Assembly: GCA_910575075.1 (NCBI GenBank)
Contig: CAJTCY010000010.1
Span: 1 to 64,000 of the forward strand
Length of the DNA stretch: 64,000 nt
Direction of reading: 5' to 3'
Origin: Lachnospiraceae bacterium
GTDB taxonomy: Bacteria > Bacillota > Clostridia > Lachnospirales > Lachnospiraceae
The translations under genes and the position numbers were made by a program. The first letter of the stretch is position 1. Every line of letters starts with the position of its first letter. Positions 19,282-29,112 of the stretch are shown here, piece by piece. The notes below the pieces were generated by a model. The model did no database searches. It worked only from the letters and a program-made list of their open reading frames with translations, and had not been told where the DNA came from.

Positions 19282-19898
19282 CGGTGCTGATAATAAAACA
19301 CGGCAAGCTGTGTCCGGTCGCGCAGATCCAGTTTTTCGAGAATGGAGCTTAAATAATTACGTATAGTGCCTTCACTCAGATAGAGCTGCCCGGCTATTTC
19401 GCGGTTGCTGAAACCTTCTGACACCAGTTCAATAATTTCCTGTTCTTTCTCTGTAATACCTTTTGCGGTATAATCAAAAGAGTTGGATGAGGCGAGAAAT
19501 TCAGGAAGACGCGTGATAATTTCATTACCAAAGACACTTTGGCCGTTTGCCACTGCTTTCAGCGCAGGAACCAGGCTCTCGAAATTTTGTTTCAGGATAT
19601 AACCCTTGGCGCCGAGATGCAGTGCGCGGACGATATACTCATCATCCAGAAAGGTGGTGAGAAACAAGATATTAGCGTCAGGTTCCTGTCTCAGAATCTG
19701 TTCGGCAGCTTGAAGCCCTGTCATAGTTTCCATGCGGATATCCATGAGCAGTACGTCTGGTTTATATTTTTTGTATAGTGAAATTGCTTCTTTTCCGTTT
19801 TTGCCAATCGCTGATACTTGTATTTCATTGTTTGACTCTAAGATTGTCTTTAAAGACAGGGAGACCAGCCTGTCGTCATCTACAATTACAATGTTCAT
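19278..19898 (-). CDS. NarL/LuxR-family response regulator
   Basis: A 206-residue regulator. The receiver domain (1-120) has the acidic pocket VDDD near residues 7-9, phospho-acceptor Asp53 (LLMDIRME), TTFLDDEY and the conserved Lys in GYILKQ. The C-terminal LuxR-type helix-turn-helix (about 140-206) reads TEKEQEIIELVSEGFSNREIA then LSEGTIRNYLSSILEKL. It is the partner of the upstream kinase (20193-21386). RBS AAGGAGAAATAAA. A palindromic element now lies between the two genes; without it the gap would be only 17 bases. Confidence 0.9.
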   Translation of the reverse strand: MNIVIVDDDRLVSLSLKTILESNNEIQVSAIGKNGKEAISLYKKYKPDVLLMDIRMETMTGLQAAEQILRQEPDANILFLTTFLDDEYIVRALHLGAKGYILKQNFESLVPALKAVANGQSVFGNEIITRLPEFLASSNSFDYTAKGITEKEQEIIELVSEGFSNREIAGQLYLSEGTIRNYLSSILEKLDLRDRTQLAVFYYQHR

Positions 19899-19929
19899 TT
19901 TATTTCTCCTTTTCCTTATGAAACCGGAA

Positions 19930-20215
19930 CAGGCAATTGCGAAACGACTAAATTATGAAAATTTCATATACAATTCATACAATTATACTTAAATATTTTA
20001 CTCATATGAACGCACAAAATGCAGGGCGTACCAAACATTTCAATGAGCCTTTTACAACAAAAACCATGTTCAGCAAAGGCTTCCATGGTTTTTAAGTCTC
20101 ATTTCCATGGTACTAAAATGCATTTCTTAGCGTTTCATATAAATAAAATATTTCTTCTTAAATTTTTTGAATTGTATATGTAATTCAAAAAATTACTGAG
20201 TTTCGCAGTTACCTA
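19930..20215. mobile_element. Palindromic miniature element, copy 1 (286 bp)
   Basis: The ends are inverted repeats: left CAGGCAATTGCGAAAC, right (reverse complement) TAGGTAACTGCGAAACT. Subterminal inverted repeats continue inward for roughly 80-100 bases on each side (TTTCATATACAATTCATA against its complement, then AAATATTTT...GAACGC against GCGTTTCATAT...). The centre is a hairpin pairing 20059-20068 with 20084-20093. The flanks 19918-19929 and 20216-20227 are a 12-base direct repeat with one mismatch, which looks like a target duplication. No coding capacity is visible, so it would be a non-autonomous MITE. It lies between a kinase and its regulator; the kinase stop codon lies inside it. 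A related copy is at 41487-41820. Confidence 0.8.
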
Positions 20216-21386
20216 ATGAGACCGGAATAGATATAAAAATTCGAAATCCGCGGTCTGTGGATATTGAAAAATTTCCATTCAGACAACGAATACGTTCTTC
20301 CATATTTGTAATTCCCATCCCCGGCTTAAAAGCGCTGACTGTCGTTCCATTATCAGAAATCACGAGCTGATACAGCAATGGATGCTCCCGCAAGGTAATG
20401 GAAACAGATGTGGCGTCGCTGTGCCTTGCGATGTTGGAAAGAGCTTCTTTGACAATAGAAATAAAACAGTACTTTATTTGTGCAGGAACAGCAGAGTTCA
20501 TATCATAATCCAGAGTTATCTGGTAACTGGTGAATTCTGTAAGCAGTTCTTGTAAGCTGTTCTCTAAGTCAATAGAATCATCATGGAGGTCGTGAACGCT
20601 TTCGCGAATAGAATTCATGGCCGAATGCAGAGTGAGTTTTAATGCATCCAGAGGTTCTTCTAGCTGTTTCTGCTGATTAATTGCTGCCAGTGCTCCGGCC
20701 TGTAAGAGAGAACGGGACAGCATATGACCGACATTGTCGTGTATTTCTCTGGCAATCCGGTTGCGTTCCTTCAAAGTGGCCACATGAATTTCATAATCCT
20801 GCTGCCTTATCAAATTTTGGTTTTTTTGCCTTAATAAAATCTGATTTTCAGCAGAACTGTCACGCAGAAAGTGAAGAGATCGTTTGGCATTCAGCAATTG
20901 TCTGCTTTTCCATGACAGGAAGCATGCGAGAACGCAGAGCAGAGACAGGAACCAAGGCTGGCGGGTTCTGTAAACCTGTAGAATGACGCTTGCCGTCAGG
21001 AAGATGAAACACAGAAGAACAGGCTTCATGCGGCGGGATTTGGTTTTTGCGTCAGATATGCCAGATTTTCTGAAGGTATGGTCAGCAGGCATTTTTAGGA
21101 ACAAAGCAACTATCTCATAAACCAGACAGGGCAGGTAACATTTCAGAGGTTCGAGAAACAGTGTGAGCAAGGCGAACAGAACGCATAATCCACAGCATAG
21201 TTTTCCTGAATTTTCAGATAGATGGTATATATCAAGAAATTCTGTGTTGCAGCAGCTTAGAAAACAGGTAAAAATAACAGCAGCCAGAAAACTCAGTACC
21301 TGCAGCAACCCGGGTTCAGGGGAAAGATGTAACAGAAGAAGGCTGCAGCCGGTCAGAAGGATAATTTTATCTGTCAAGATGGTCAT
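20193..21386 (-). CDS. Sensor histidine kinase, HisKA_3 family
   Basis: A 397-residue membrane kinase of the DesK/NarX type. Residues 1-165 hold about five to six hydrophobic segments with no large extracellular loop, suggesting membrane or small-molecule sensing. A short helical linker leads to the H-box ERNRIAREIHDNVGHMLSR (phospho-His near 217), then the HATPase domain with the N-box KEALSNIARHS and G-boxes SDNG and GMGITNMEERI. The last seven residues (LGNCETQ) and the stop codon are encoded by the terminal repeat of the inserted miniature element. Joining the flanks at the duplicated target would end the protein at IPVS with TAA. RBS GAAAGGAT lies before the ATG. Confidence 0.9.
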   Translation of the reverse strand: MTILTDKIILLTGCSLLLLHLSPEPGLLQVLSFLAAVIFTCFLSCCNTEFLDIYHLSENSGKLCCGLCVLFALLTLFLEPLKCYLPCLVYEIVALFLKMPADHTFRKSGISDAKTKSRRMKPVLLCFIFLTASVILQVYRTRQPWFLSLLCVLACFLSWKSRQLLNAKRSLHFLRDSSAENQILLRQKNQNLIRQQDYEIHVATLKERNRIAREIHDNVGHMLSRSLLQAGALAAINQQKQLEEPLDALKLTLHSAMNSIRESVHDLHDDSIDLENSLQELLTEFTSYQITLDYDMNSAVPAQIKYCFISIVKEALSNIARHSDATSVSITLREHPLLYQLVISDNGTTVSAFKPGMGITNMEERIRCLNGNFSISTDRGFRIFISIPVSLGNCETQ

Positions 21387-21526
21387 GGATAAATCCTTTC
21401 TGTATGCGGAATTATGTCGGGGGGAAATTTATTCCCGCGAGTAATGAGGAAAATAGCCATGCTTGGGTGGTATTCCCTAAGGATGTTTTTTCTTCAAAGA
21501 CAAAATATAATGATGTGATTATGTAG

Positions 21527-21543
<17 letters not shown>
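21387..21543. other. Junction region between the host kinase gene and the mobilizable element
   Basis: A 157-base stretch without a gene. It should contain one end of the integrative element, because the kinase is host-like and the next gene is the element's recombinase. I could not find matching end sequences, so the boundary is not fixed. Confidence 0.4.
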
Positions 21544-23262
<1,719 letters not shown>

Positions 23263-23324
23263 TCATTATCATACCATATCTGGCAGAATACTTCAACGCT
23301 TTAAAGCCTTAATTCGAATGCCGA

Positions 23325-23588
23325 TTATAGTTTTAGGAGAATGCGCTCGGCTTTTTCCTGAATGCTCTCAGAAGCGGCGGCGTTAAAATAGGCATTGACT
23401 GTATAAACTGTGCCGTCTATCTTTTTCTGGAAATTGAGTGGATGGGGATATTGTGACCTGCGAAACCATGCTAACCGTTCTTCTTTTGTCATGGATGCAA
23501 GGCAGTCCGTAATCCCATCAATCATCTGACGGATGACAGTTTCTTCTGAAAATTCTTCTTTTTCTGTGTCGCTAAAAAGCTCATTCAT
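23325..23588 (-). CDS. TnpW-like transposon-encoded small protein
   Basis: An 87-residue protein with an acidic N-terminus and the C-terminal pattern FQKKIDGTVYTVNAYF...SIQEKAERILLKL, which resembles the Tn4451 TnpW family. Its function is not established. It overlaps the stop of the relaxase gene by 4 bases (23585-23588), so the two are translationally coupled. Confidence 0.6.
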   Translation of the reverse strand: MNELFSDTEKEEFSEETVIRQMIDGITDCLASMTKEERLAWFRRSQYPHPLNFQKKIDGTVYTVNAYFNAAASESIQEKAERILLKL

Positions 23589-24949
23589 CGAAATGATTCC
23601 TCCCTCTTGCGTTCTGTTTTAACGGTCTGTTTCTGTCGGTTTGGACGTTGGTTTTCAATCGTGTCGTGGATTTGGTCTAAGCAGTTGTCGATATGGGTAG
23701 AGCGTTTTTCAATCCTATCTGCATATTTCAGCCGCTTTCTAAGTTCCGTTATCTGTTCTGTCACACTCTGTTTTTCGGCTCGGAGTGTTTCTTTTTCGGC
23801 TGGTGTAGCACGGCGTACCTTGTTGCGCAAGTGCTGGCGATAGTCAATCAGTTTATTCATTTCGGTCTGGTTTTTCTCTCTGTCGGCGTGTAAGTCGGAA
23901 AGAGTGGAGATGTTATGCTTGGACATATACCTTACATGTGCAGTAATCTCGTCCAGTTTCCGAAGCTCCTCTTTCATCAGCGGGCTTGTCGGCTTGTAGT
24001 CAGTGCCTTTGGGAAATATCCCCAACTGATAACACCAATAGTAATATAATGCTAAAATCCCCGTGGTTTTCTGATACGGTTTCCATGCGTTTTTATACTG
24101 CTCTGGCATATGGGGAGAGTAGGAAATCCTTGCTTTGTAGTTTCCATATCGGGAAGTTCCGCCTAAACATGACCGTATAAAATCGGGTGTCAAGCGTTCG
24201 TCAAGGGTGTCTAACCTTGTGAAATGCCTATACTGCGGCAGCTTCATTTTCCAATGGCTGCCCGAAAAATCAATCTCATAGCCTTTGTCGGCAAGGTATT
24301 TCAACATGTGCTGTAAATCCCTGCTCCCGTTGATTGCCTCCCTTAAATCTTTCCGATAGACGTTGTAGCGTGTCGGCTTTCCGCTTTTTTCATCCAGATA
24401 AAGCGGTCTTGATGGGGCTTTCTTGGGGTTTTCAATCACCGACAATCCGTACTCTCGGCACAATCGGTCGGACACTTCCCTCAACCTTTTCTGTTCTGAT
24501 TTTGAATAATTATATTTCTGTCCGTTTATGAAGGAAACGGAATTGAAACAGAAATGGTTGTGAAGATGCCCTTTGTCAAGATGGGTGGCAACGATAATCT
24601 GGTACTTGCCGCCCCACATTTCCCTTGCTAATTTCAACCCGATTTCATGGCACTGTTCGGGCGTTACCTCGTCTGGCTTGAAGCTCTGGTAGCCGTGCCA
24701 TGCGATATATCCGCCTGTCTTTTGGTACTGTTTCTTTGTCAAAATCATCTGGTGTAAGGCAGTTTCTTTCAGACAGTTGATTGCGGAAACATACTCGCCC
24801 TCATTTGTTTTTGACGGATTTCTCACATAGGAGAACACGTCAAAAAAGTCCTGCATATCTTCATTCGGCACGGTCTTTTCTGGATTTTCCACATAATCAA
24901 TGAGGTCTTTCAGCCGCCCTTTGATATGCCATAAACTCGTTGTCGCCAT
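23585..24949 (-). CDS. Relaxase/mobilization nuclease
   Basis: A 454-residue relaxase that should nick the element's oriT and pilot transfer. The N-terminal half carries the histidine-rich metal site HLDKGHLHNHFCFNSV (about 125-140), typical of MobA/VirD2-type relaxases, preceded by a candidate Tyr region. The C-terminal half is charged and coiled-coil (TPAEKETLRAEKQSVTEQIT). It sits directly after mobC (1-base gap), the standard arrangement. No transfer channel genes are present, so the element would need a conjugative helper. Confidence 0.9.
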   Translation of the reverse strand: MATTSLWHIKGRLKDLIDYVENPEKTVPNEDMQDFFDVFSYVRNPSKTNEGEYVSAINCLKETALHQMILTKKQYQKTGGYIAWHGYQSFKPDEVTPEQCHEIGLKLAREMWGGKYQIIVATHLDKGHLHNHFCFNSVSFINGQKYNYSKSEQKRLREVSDRLCREYGLSVIENPKKAPSRPLYLDEKSGKPTRYNVYRKDLREAINGSRDLQHMLKYLADKGYEIDFSGSHWKMKLPQYRHFTRLDTLDERLTPDFIRSCLGGTSRYGNYKARISYSPHMPEQYKNAWKPYQKTTGILALYYYWCYQLGIFPKGTDYKPTSPLMKEELRKLDEITAHVRYMSKHNISTLSDLHADREKNQTEMNKLIDYRQHLRNKVRRATPAEKETLRAEKQSVTEQITELRKRLKYADRIEKRSTHIDNCLDQIHDTIENQRPNRQKQTVKTERKREESFR

Positions 24950-24950
24950 A

Positions 24951-25307
24951 TCAGACCGCCCCCTGTTCCATCAATTCTTCTACGTTAAATCGTTGTGGGA
25001 GAGTTGTTTTCTGTTGCAATTCTAAGATAAAATCCTCAATCTCCTTACAGATTTCAATGGCATAAGGAAAGTAGGGAACACACTTTTTAAACGCGGCGTG
25101 TACCTCATAAAGTGTATCCAGCAACGCCCAAAACTCTTTCTCTGGCTGTGGCTGCGGGGCATTTCCTTTGCATAACTGGCGCATAAATTCTGCTACGGAC
25201 AGACCGCAAGCGGCTGCGCACTGCTTTAATTTTTCATGTTCTTCCTCGTTCAATCGGACGGTAATCGGGACATTCCGCACGTCCTTTTCTGATTTTTCTT
25301 TGCTCAT
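24951..25307 (-). CDS. MobC-like relaxosome accessory protein
   Basis: A 118-residue protein with a ribbon-helix-helix N-terminus (VPITVRLNEEEHEKLKQCAAACGLSVAEFMRQL), the DNA-binding fold of relaxosome accessory proteins. It is immediately upstream of the relaxase and downstream of the palindrome-rich region proposed as oriT. It probably binds oriT and helps the relaxase open the DNA. Confidence 0.85.
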   Translation of the reverse strand: MSKEKSEKDVRNVPITVRLNEEEHEKLKQCAAACGLSVAEFMRQLCKGNAPQPQPEKEFWALLDTLYEVHAAFKKCVPYFPYAIEICKEIEDFILELQQKTTLPQRFNVEELMEQGAV

Positions 25308-25905
25308 TTTCCTTAATCCCCCAGTCTTAAATTCCTTTCTTTGGGGTATTCAGGGGCTGTCCCCTGAGTTAGTCCATGCCCACAAGCGGCATGGATTGGG
25401 ATTGTGGCTGACACAATCCGATGCTCGCTATCTCTGTGGACAACGCCGCAGAGCATTTTTCCAGTGCAGCCGCCATTCTTCCATACCTGTCTTACCCTCC
25501 GAAAAGAAAATCCTATGTCCCTGCACCTCCGTTCTGGATTTGATTTCTCTTGACTTTTGGATAAATGAAAAAGCCGCCACACCGCACCACGAATGACAGG
25601 AGTGTTTTCTCCTGCTCGGATTCGCAATGCTATGTAACGGCTTTGGGATTCAAAACCATGCTGCCATACGCCAACCGAAAAGGGCAGTATACGTTCGGCG
25701 GCGGTCAGCCTTGTCCGTTGGCTGACATTTCATTCTCTAATTTATGTGTTTATTTATTTTTCTATTTTCAAGATTACCTTTTGCATTTCTTAATTTCCAC
25801 AATGAGTGCCAAATTGAGACATATCCCTACAAAATCAAAAAAATGGGGAATATTTCTACATTTCTAATATCGTTCATGTTACCCTTTTCCCGACAAAAAT
25901 GAAAA
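25308..25905. other. Non-coding region with oriT candidate
   Basis: About 600 bases without a convincing gene. The part next to mobC carries three consecutive perfect inverted repeats (separate entry). Further right is another perfect repeat pairing 25704-25710 with 25720-25726, followed by an A/T-rich tail, which may be a terminator or regulatory hairpin. Open frames here have no family resemblance and no good ribosome binding sites. Confidence 0.55.
25351..25419. other. Candidate origin of transfer (oriT)
   Basis: Three perfect inverted repeats sit within 69 bases just upstream of mobC: CAGGGG/CCCCTG (25351-25366), CCATGCC/GGCATGG (25374-25394) and GGATTGTG/CACAATCC (25399-25419). Clustered palindromes next to mobC and the relaxase are the usual form of an oriT. 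The nick site cannot be read from sequence alone. Confidence 0.55.
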
Positions 25906-26919
25906 CTATCTATTTTCTTCCTCTACTTTGCAACATTCCAATGCTTGGTATTCCTGATTCAATTCCCTGAGCAATTCTTCCTCGCTTGGCAAATATAACT
26001 TATATTTTGAAGCAAAAATCTGTGTTTCTTTTTCGGGCAACGTATATTTAACCACAGATTCACTTTTATCTGCACATAATACAATACCAATTGGCGGGTT
26101 ATCTCCTTCGTTCATAAGCTCTCGCTCATAATAATGGACATACATCTGCATCTGCCCTAAATCCTGATGTGTCAAATCCCCAACCTTTAAATCTATCAAA
26201 ACAAAACATTTCAAAACATAATTATAGAATACAAGGTCAATTCTAAAATGCCGCCCGTCAAAAGTGATTTGCTTTTGTCTGGCAACAAACGAAAAACCTC
26301 TCCCAAGCTCCAAAAGGAATTTTTGCAAATGAGTAATCAATGCCTGCTCCAAATCACTTTCATAAAAATCATCATTTGAACTTAAACCAAGAAATTCCAG
26401 AACATATGGGTCACGGATGATGTCTTCTGGTTTCTTTGCAGGCTCTAATGTTTGGATTTCATCTGCAATCTGTTTCTTGTTTTTGCTGGATAATAGCCTT
26501 TCATAGAAAAAAGAATTTATCTGCCTCTCAAGCTGTCTGGTACTCCATTGTGATTTTGCAGCTTCCTGCATATAAAATTCTCGTGCATTATCATTTTCCA
26601 CTTTTATCAAAAGTCTATAATGTGTCCAGCTCAATTCGTCACGCAGTGCGTGACTATTTGGAAACATCAAATAAAACTGCCTCATATATTTCAAATTTGT
26701 CACTGTAAACCCTTTGCCGAAATCCTGTGTCATTTGTTTTGACAATTCTTTTATCAAACCTGCCCCATACTCTGCCTTTTCGTTGCCGCCTTGTTCCTCT
26801 ATGATGGATTTTCCTATATTCCAATACGCTTCAACCATTACAAAATTGGCTGTTTTATAGACTTTATTTCTTGCTATATTCAATATATTCTTAATTTCAT
26901 TATAAAATTTTTCGTTCAT
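25906..26919 (-). CDS. DUF1016/YhcG-family PD-(D/E)XK nuclease-like protein
   Basis: A 337-residue protein of the YhcG family: an N-terminal DUF1016 domain (YWNIGKSIIEEQ, AEYGAGLIKELSKQMTQDFG, FTVTNLKYMRQFY) and a C-terminal nuclease fold (about 175-330) with FRIDLVFYNYVLKCFVLIDLK, the D...(D)LK core, then GQMQMYVHYYE. The nuclease role is predicted from fold; family members are often found in mobile elements and defence loci. It is cargo here, in the element's minus-strand run, 45 bases after the HEPN-like gene. More AT-rich than the mobilization genes, which suggests separate acquisition. Confidence 0.85.
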   Translation of the reverse strand: MNEKFYNEIKNILNIARNKVYKTANFVMVEAYWNIGKSIIEEQGGNEKAEYGAGLIKELSKQMTQDFGKGFTVTNLKYMRQFYLMFPNSHALRDELSWTHYRLLIKVENDNAREFYMQEAAKSQWSTRQLERQINSFFYERLLSSKNKKQIADEIQTLEPAKKPEDIIRDPYVLEFLGLSSNDDFYESDLEQALITHLQKFLLELGRGFSFVARQKQITFDGRHFRIDLVFYNYVLKCFVLIDLKVGDLTHQDLGQMQMYVHYYERELMNEGDNPPIGIVLCADKSESVVKYTLPEKETQIFASKYKLYLPSEEELLRELNQEYQALECCKVEEENR

Positions 26920-26964
26920 TTAAAATCTCCCATTTGACCGCATAATTTTTTGCATAACAAATAT

Positions 26965-27717
26965 CTATACTCTTTCTGTTTCTATCAGTTTCTTTATTTT
27001 CTTTTTGTATAAATTAAGATTTCCATAATCAAAGTATTGTATAGATAACAAATATATATTAAATGCTTCTATAAAATCATCTGCATCCCCTTGGTTCTTC
27101 AAACTTACATTTAGTTTTTTATGTTCTCTCTCTTTTCCCTTAGTCCAATCTATTATTTCAAATTCAAATGCACATTCTTTTATATCATGCTTCATCGTAA
27201 GATAATACACGTTATTTTCAATATGAAGTTCTAAATTTATCTCTCCGTTTGTATATAACAATTCAAGATACAAATCCAATATTTTTACAACACTCCATAC
27301 CAATTCATAATATGTATGTAAATCATATATTTCTGGCGTTTTATATTCATGTTCCAGTTTATTTCTCATAAAATTTAATTTATTAATAGTCTGAATAGGG
27401 AATAATCCTATATTAGCTAAAAACTGGGTCTTCTTTTCGAACTTCAAATTCCTTTTATCAAAAATTCTTTTTAGATTTATGCTCTCAAAAAACATATCCA
27501 TTTCACAATCTAATGCTCTTTTTAGATTCGAAACAGCATTTACAATTCCTTCTTTCGTTTCAGATGCAATTGCATTTTCAGCAAAATATAGAAATTCTTC
27601 AGATGAAATATCATATATAGGAATACTTATCTCCGAACCATTACTCCCATCACGCTCTATTTCATTTGTCTGTAAAATAAATTGAGCCATATCTTTCAAT
27701 TTTGTAATACTTTCCAT
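26965..27717 (-). CDS. HEPN-like hypothetical protein
   Basis: A 250-residue protein I do not recognise as a named family. Its centre is helical and carries FMRNKLEHEY with Arg118 and His123 spaced as in the R-x4-6-H active-site motif of HEPN RNases, surrounded by the expected helices (KRALDCEMDMFFE before, IYDLHTYYELVWSVVKILDLYLELL after). The C-terminal 80 residues look like a beta-rich domain. The gene is strongly AT-rich. It begins 9 bases after the stop of a gene remnant and precedes the DUF1016 nuclease gene. A ribonuclease role is inference from the motif only. Confidence 0.55.
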   Translation of the reverse strand: MESITKLKDMAQFILQTNEIERDGSNGSEISIPIYDISSEEFLYFAENAIASETKEGIVNAVSNLKRALDCEMDMFFESINLKRIFDKRNLKFEKKTQFLANIGLFPIQTINKLNFMRNKLEHEYKTPEIYDLHTYYELVWSVVKILDLYLELLYTNGEINLELHIENNVYYLTMKHDIKECAFEFEIIDWTKGKEREHKKLNVSLKNQGDADDFIEAFNIYLLSIQYFDYGNLNLYKKKIKKLIETERV

Positions 27718-27726
27718 CTTTTAACC

Positions 27727-27918
27727 TCATAAAATCTTAAAATGTTTCAAAGCATCCTTTGTTGTTTCCACTTTCTCCGCTGTCGTATGTTTCCTCGGCT
27801 TTTTCAATGCCTCTACTGCATCAGGAACATCATACATTAGCAATCCTAAACTCCTCTTTACCTTTGCTTTATATGCGATATGTACCTTGAAACCATATTT
27901 CGCTTCTATATACGTTGA
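27727..27918 (-). pseudogene. Remnant resembling the C-terminus of an RlmD-type RNA methyltransferase
   Basis: An open frame of 63 codons without its own start (it opens after a TAA) reads YIEAKYGFKVHIAYKAKV...GLLMYDVPDAVEAL...AEKVETTKDALKHFKIL. From memory this matches the short domain at the C-terminus of clostridial RlmD (23S rRNA uracil methyltransferase) proteins. The rest of such a gene is absent, and the next upstream sequence belongs to another small frame. It looks like a stranded 3' fragment carried or captured by the element. Identity is moderately sure, its loss of function more so. Confidence 0.5.
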
Positions 27919-28066
27919 TTACGCTTGTCAGGTTTTTTGTGGGGGCAATACAACCGTTGCAGTACATGGTATGGGTTATAGAAAATCCTTTTTTCCCCCA
28001 ACTCTCAACAAAGACCGTCCCTTCAAGATTTTCAAGGCAGTAATTCAATAGTTTATCTGATGCCAT
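27869..28066 (-). CDS. Small hypothetical protein, possibly truncated
   Basis: A 65-residue frame with a plausible GGAG upstream of its ATG. The sequence (LNYCLENLEGTVFVESWGKKGFS) looks like the N-terminal part of a larger protein; the frame then runs into the methyltransferase-like remnant in another frame and stops. Most likely a broken gene created by the same rearrangement. No function can be named. Confidence 0.35.
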   Translation of the reverse strand: MASDKLLNYCLENLEGTVFVESWGKKGFSITHTMYCNGCIAPTKNLTSVINVYRSEIWFQGTYRI

Positions 28067-28349
28067 TCTGACAACTCCATTTCTGGATTAGTTCTAATTC
28101 TCCTATAAGTATTTCAGAATACCATAACGGCTGTACCCATGTCAAGATTTTGGGCAAACTTTTTAGTATTCCCTGTGGACTGGAATTTTATACGCTTATT
28201 TTTTGGTATGAGTTTTCGTGGTAAATTTATCATGTTTAAATGTTGGGTATTGTTCATTTGTTACATAGACTTCCGATTTTAGAAAAATAAAAACGGTGAA
28301 CCTTTATCTTTTCATGGGTTCACCGCCTTTATGTGTGTTTGATAAAACA
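28067..28349. other. Intergenic region with terminator
   Basis: No gene seen. The right end holds a terminator for the minus-strand gene that stops at 28350. Confidence 0.5.
28286..28325 (-). terminator. Intrinsic terminator
   Basis: Perfect 9-base arms at 28294-28302 and 28317-28325; on the minus strand the stem is followed by a T-rich run (TTTTTATTTTT). It ends the minus-strand transcript containing the gene at 28350-28754. Confidence 0.75.
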
Positions 28350-28754
28350 TTATTTTATATTTTTCTCATAGTACTGCGCCATAAGTTCAACGGCATCCTG
28401 CGGCACATGGATTGCTTCAGATATTTCTTTTGTGGATTTTTCTTCAATGCAATATTTCTGGTAAATACAAGCCGACATTTCACATGCCTGTGCGATGAGC
28501 GTCCCGATTAATTCCTGCATCAGCGAATGGAATTCTTCAACATATGGGCTTGGGTTTAATTTTGATTTCTCCATCAGTTCCATCAATTTTTCTTTCTCGC
28601 CCTCATTTGTGCCAGGTTTGACGTTTTCCCGTATAAAATCTAAAATCTGTACCTTCTCTGGCTCCTCCATCTTGGCATATATCCAGACAATCGCCACGAG
28701 TTCTGTCGGTGTATCGGATGGCATTGGCGGTAATTGTATATAATCCTTTTCCAT
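28350..28754 (-). CDS. Hypothetical protein of the mobile element
   Basis: A 134-residue, mostly helical, acidic protein. I do not recognise it. The N-terminal LPPMPSDTPTELVAIVWIYAKMEE and the C-terminal SEAIHVPQDAVELMAQYYEKN suggest a compact helical fold with a possible helix-turn-helix (STKEISEAIHVPQDAVELM). It is the last gene of a three-gene minus-strand run (28350-29415) facing the XRE regulators and ends at a clear terminator. Confidence 0.55.
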   Translation of the reverse strand: MEKDYIQLPPMPSDTPTELVAIVWIYAKMEEPEKVQILDFIRENVKPGTNEGEKEKLMELMEKSKLNPSPYVEEFHSLMQELIGTLIAQACEMSACIYQKYCIEEKSTKEISEAIHVPQDAVELMAQYYEKNIK

Positions 28755-28790
28755 TTTAACTATTGTCTCCTATTGTTTTTCGCTCATTAA

Positions 28791-29081
28791 CTATTCAGCA
28801 GTTTCCTTTCCATCCCCGCTGTAAAGGACTTCTATCATCATTTTTGCTCCCAGTTTAAAACCGTCCGAAAACATCTGGAAGAAGTCAAGGGGAGCAGTTT
28901 CAAATTGTTCATCCATAATTTTAATAAATTCCTTATCAAGAGGGTTGCCAAGTTTTTCAATGAAACCCTTGTAATTGTCCATATGCTTTTTTCTGATTGC
29001 TTTATATTCTTCCAAGATGGGGCGGTATTGTTCTATTAAACAGATTTCCCCGTTATATAGCTGCTGCAATATTGTATTCAT
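28791..29081 (-). CDS. DUF6809-like small protein
   Basis: A 96-residue helical protein: MNTILQQLYNGEICLIEQ at the start and FFQMFSDGFKLGAKMMIEVLY near the end. This pattern of an early 'LYNGEI' and a late 'DGFKLGAKMMIEV' occurs in small proteins of Clostridia mobile elements (DUF6809 by memory). Function unknown. The ATG at 29081 behind AGGTGAA is preferred over an in-frame ATG at 29102. Confidence 0.55.
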   Translation of the reverse strand: MNTILQQLYNGEICLIEQYRPILEEYKAIRKKHMDNYKGFIEKLGNPLDKEFIKIMDEQFETAPLDFFQMFSDGFKLGAKMMIEVLYSGDGKETAE

Positions 29082-29112
29082 AATTTCACCTACTAAATGC
29101 ATCCATGTATGC

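Noticed and set aside
25313-25867. Open frames in the region upstream of mobC
   Set aside because: They run through the palindromes of the oriT candidate and show no protein-like pattern.
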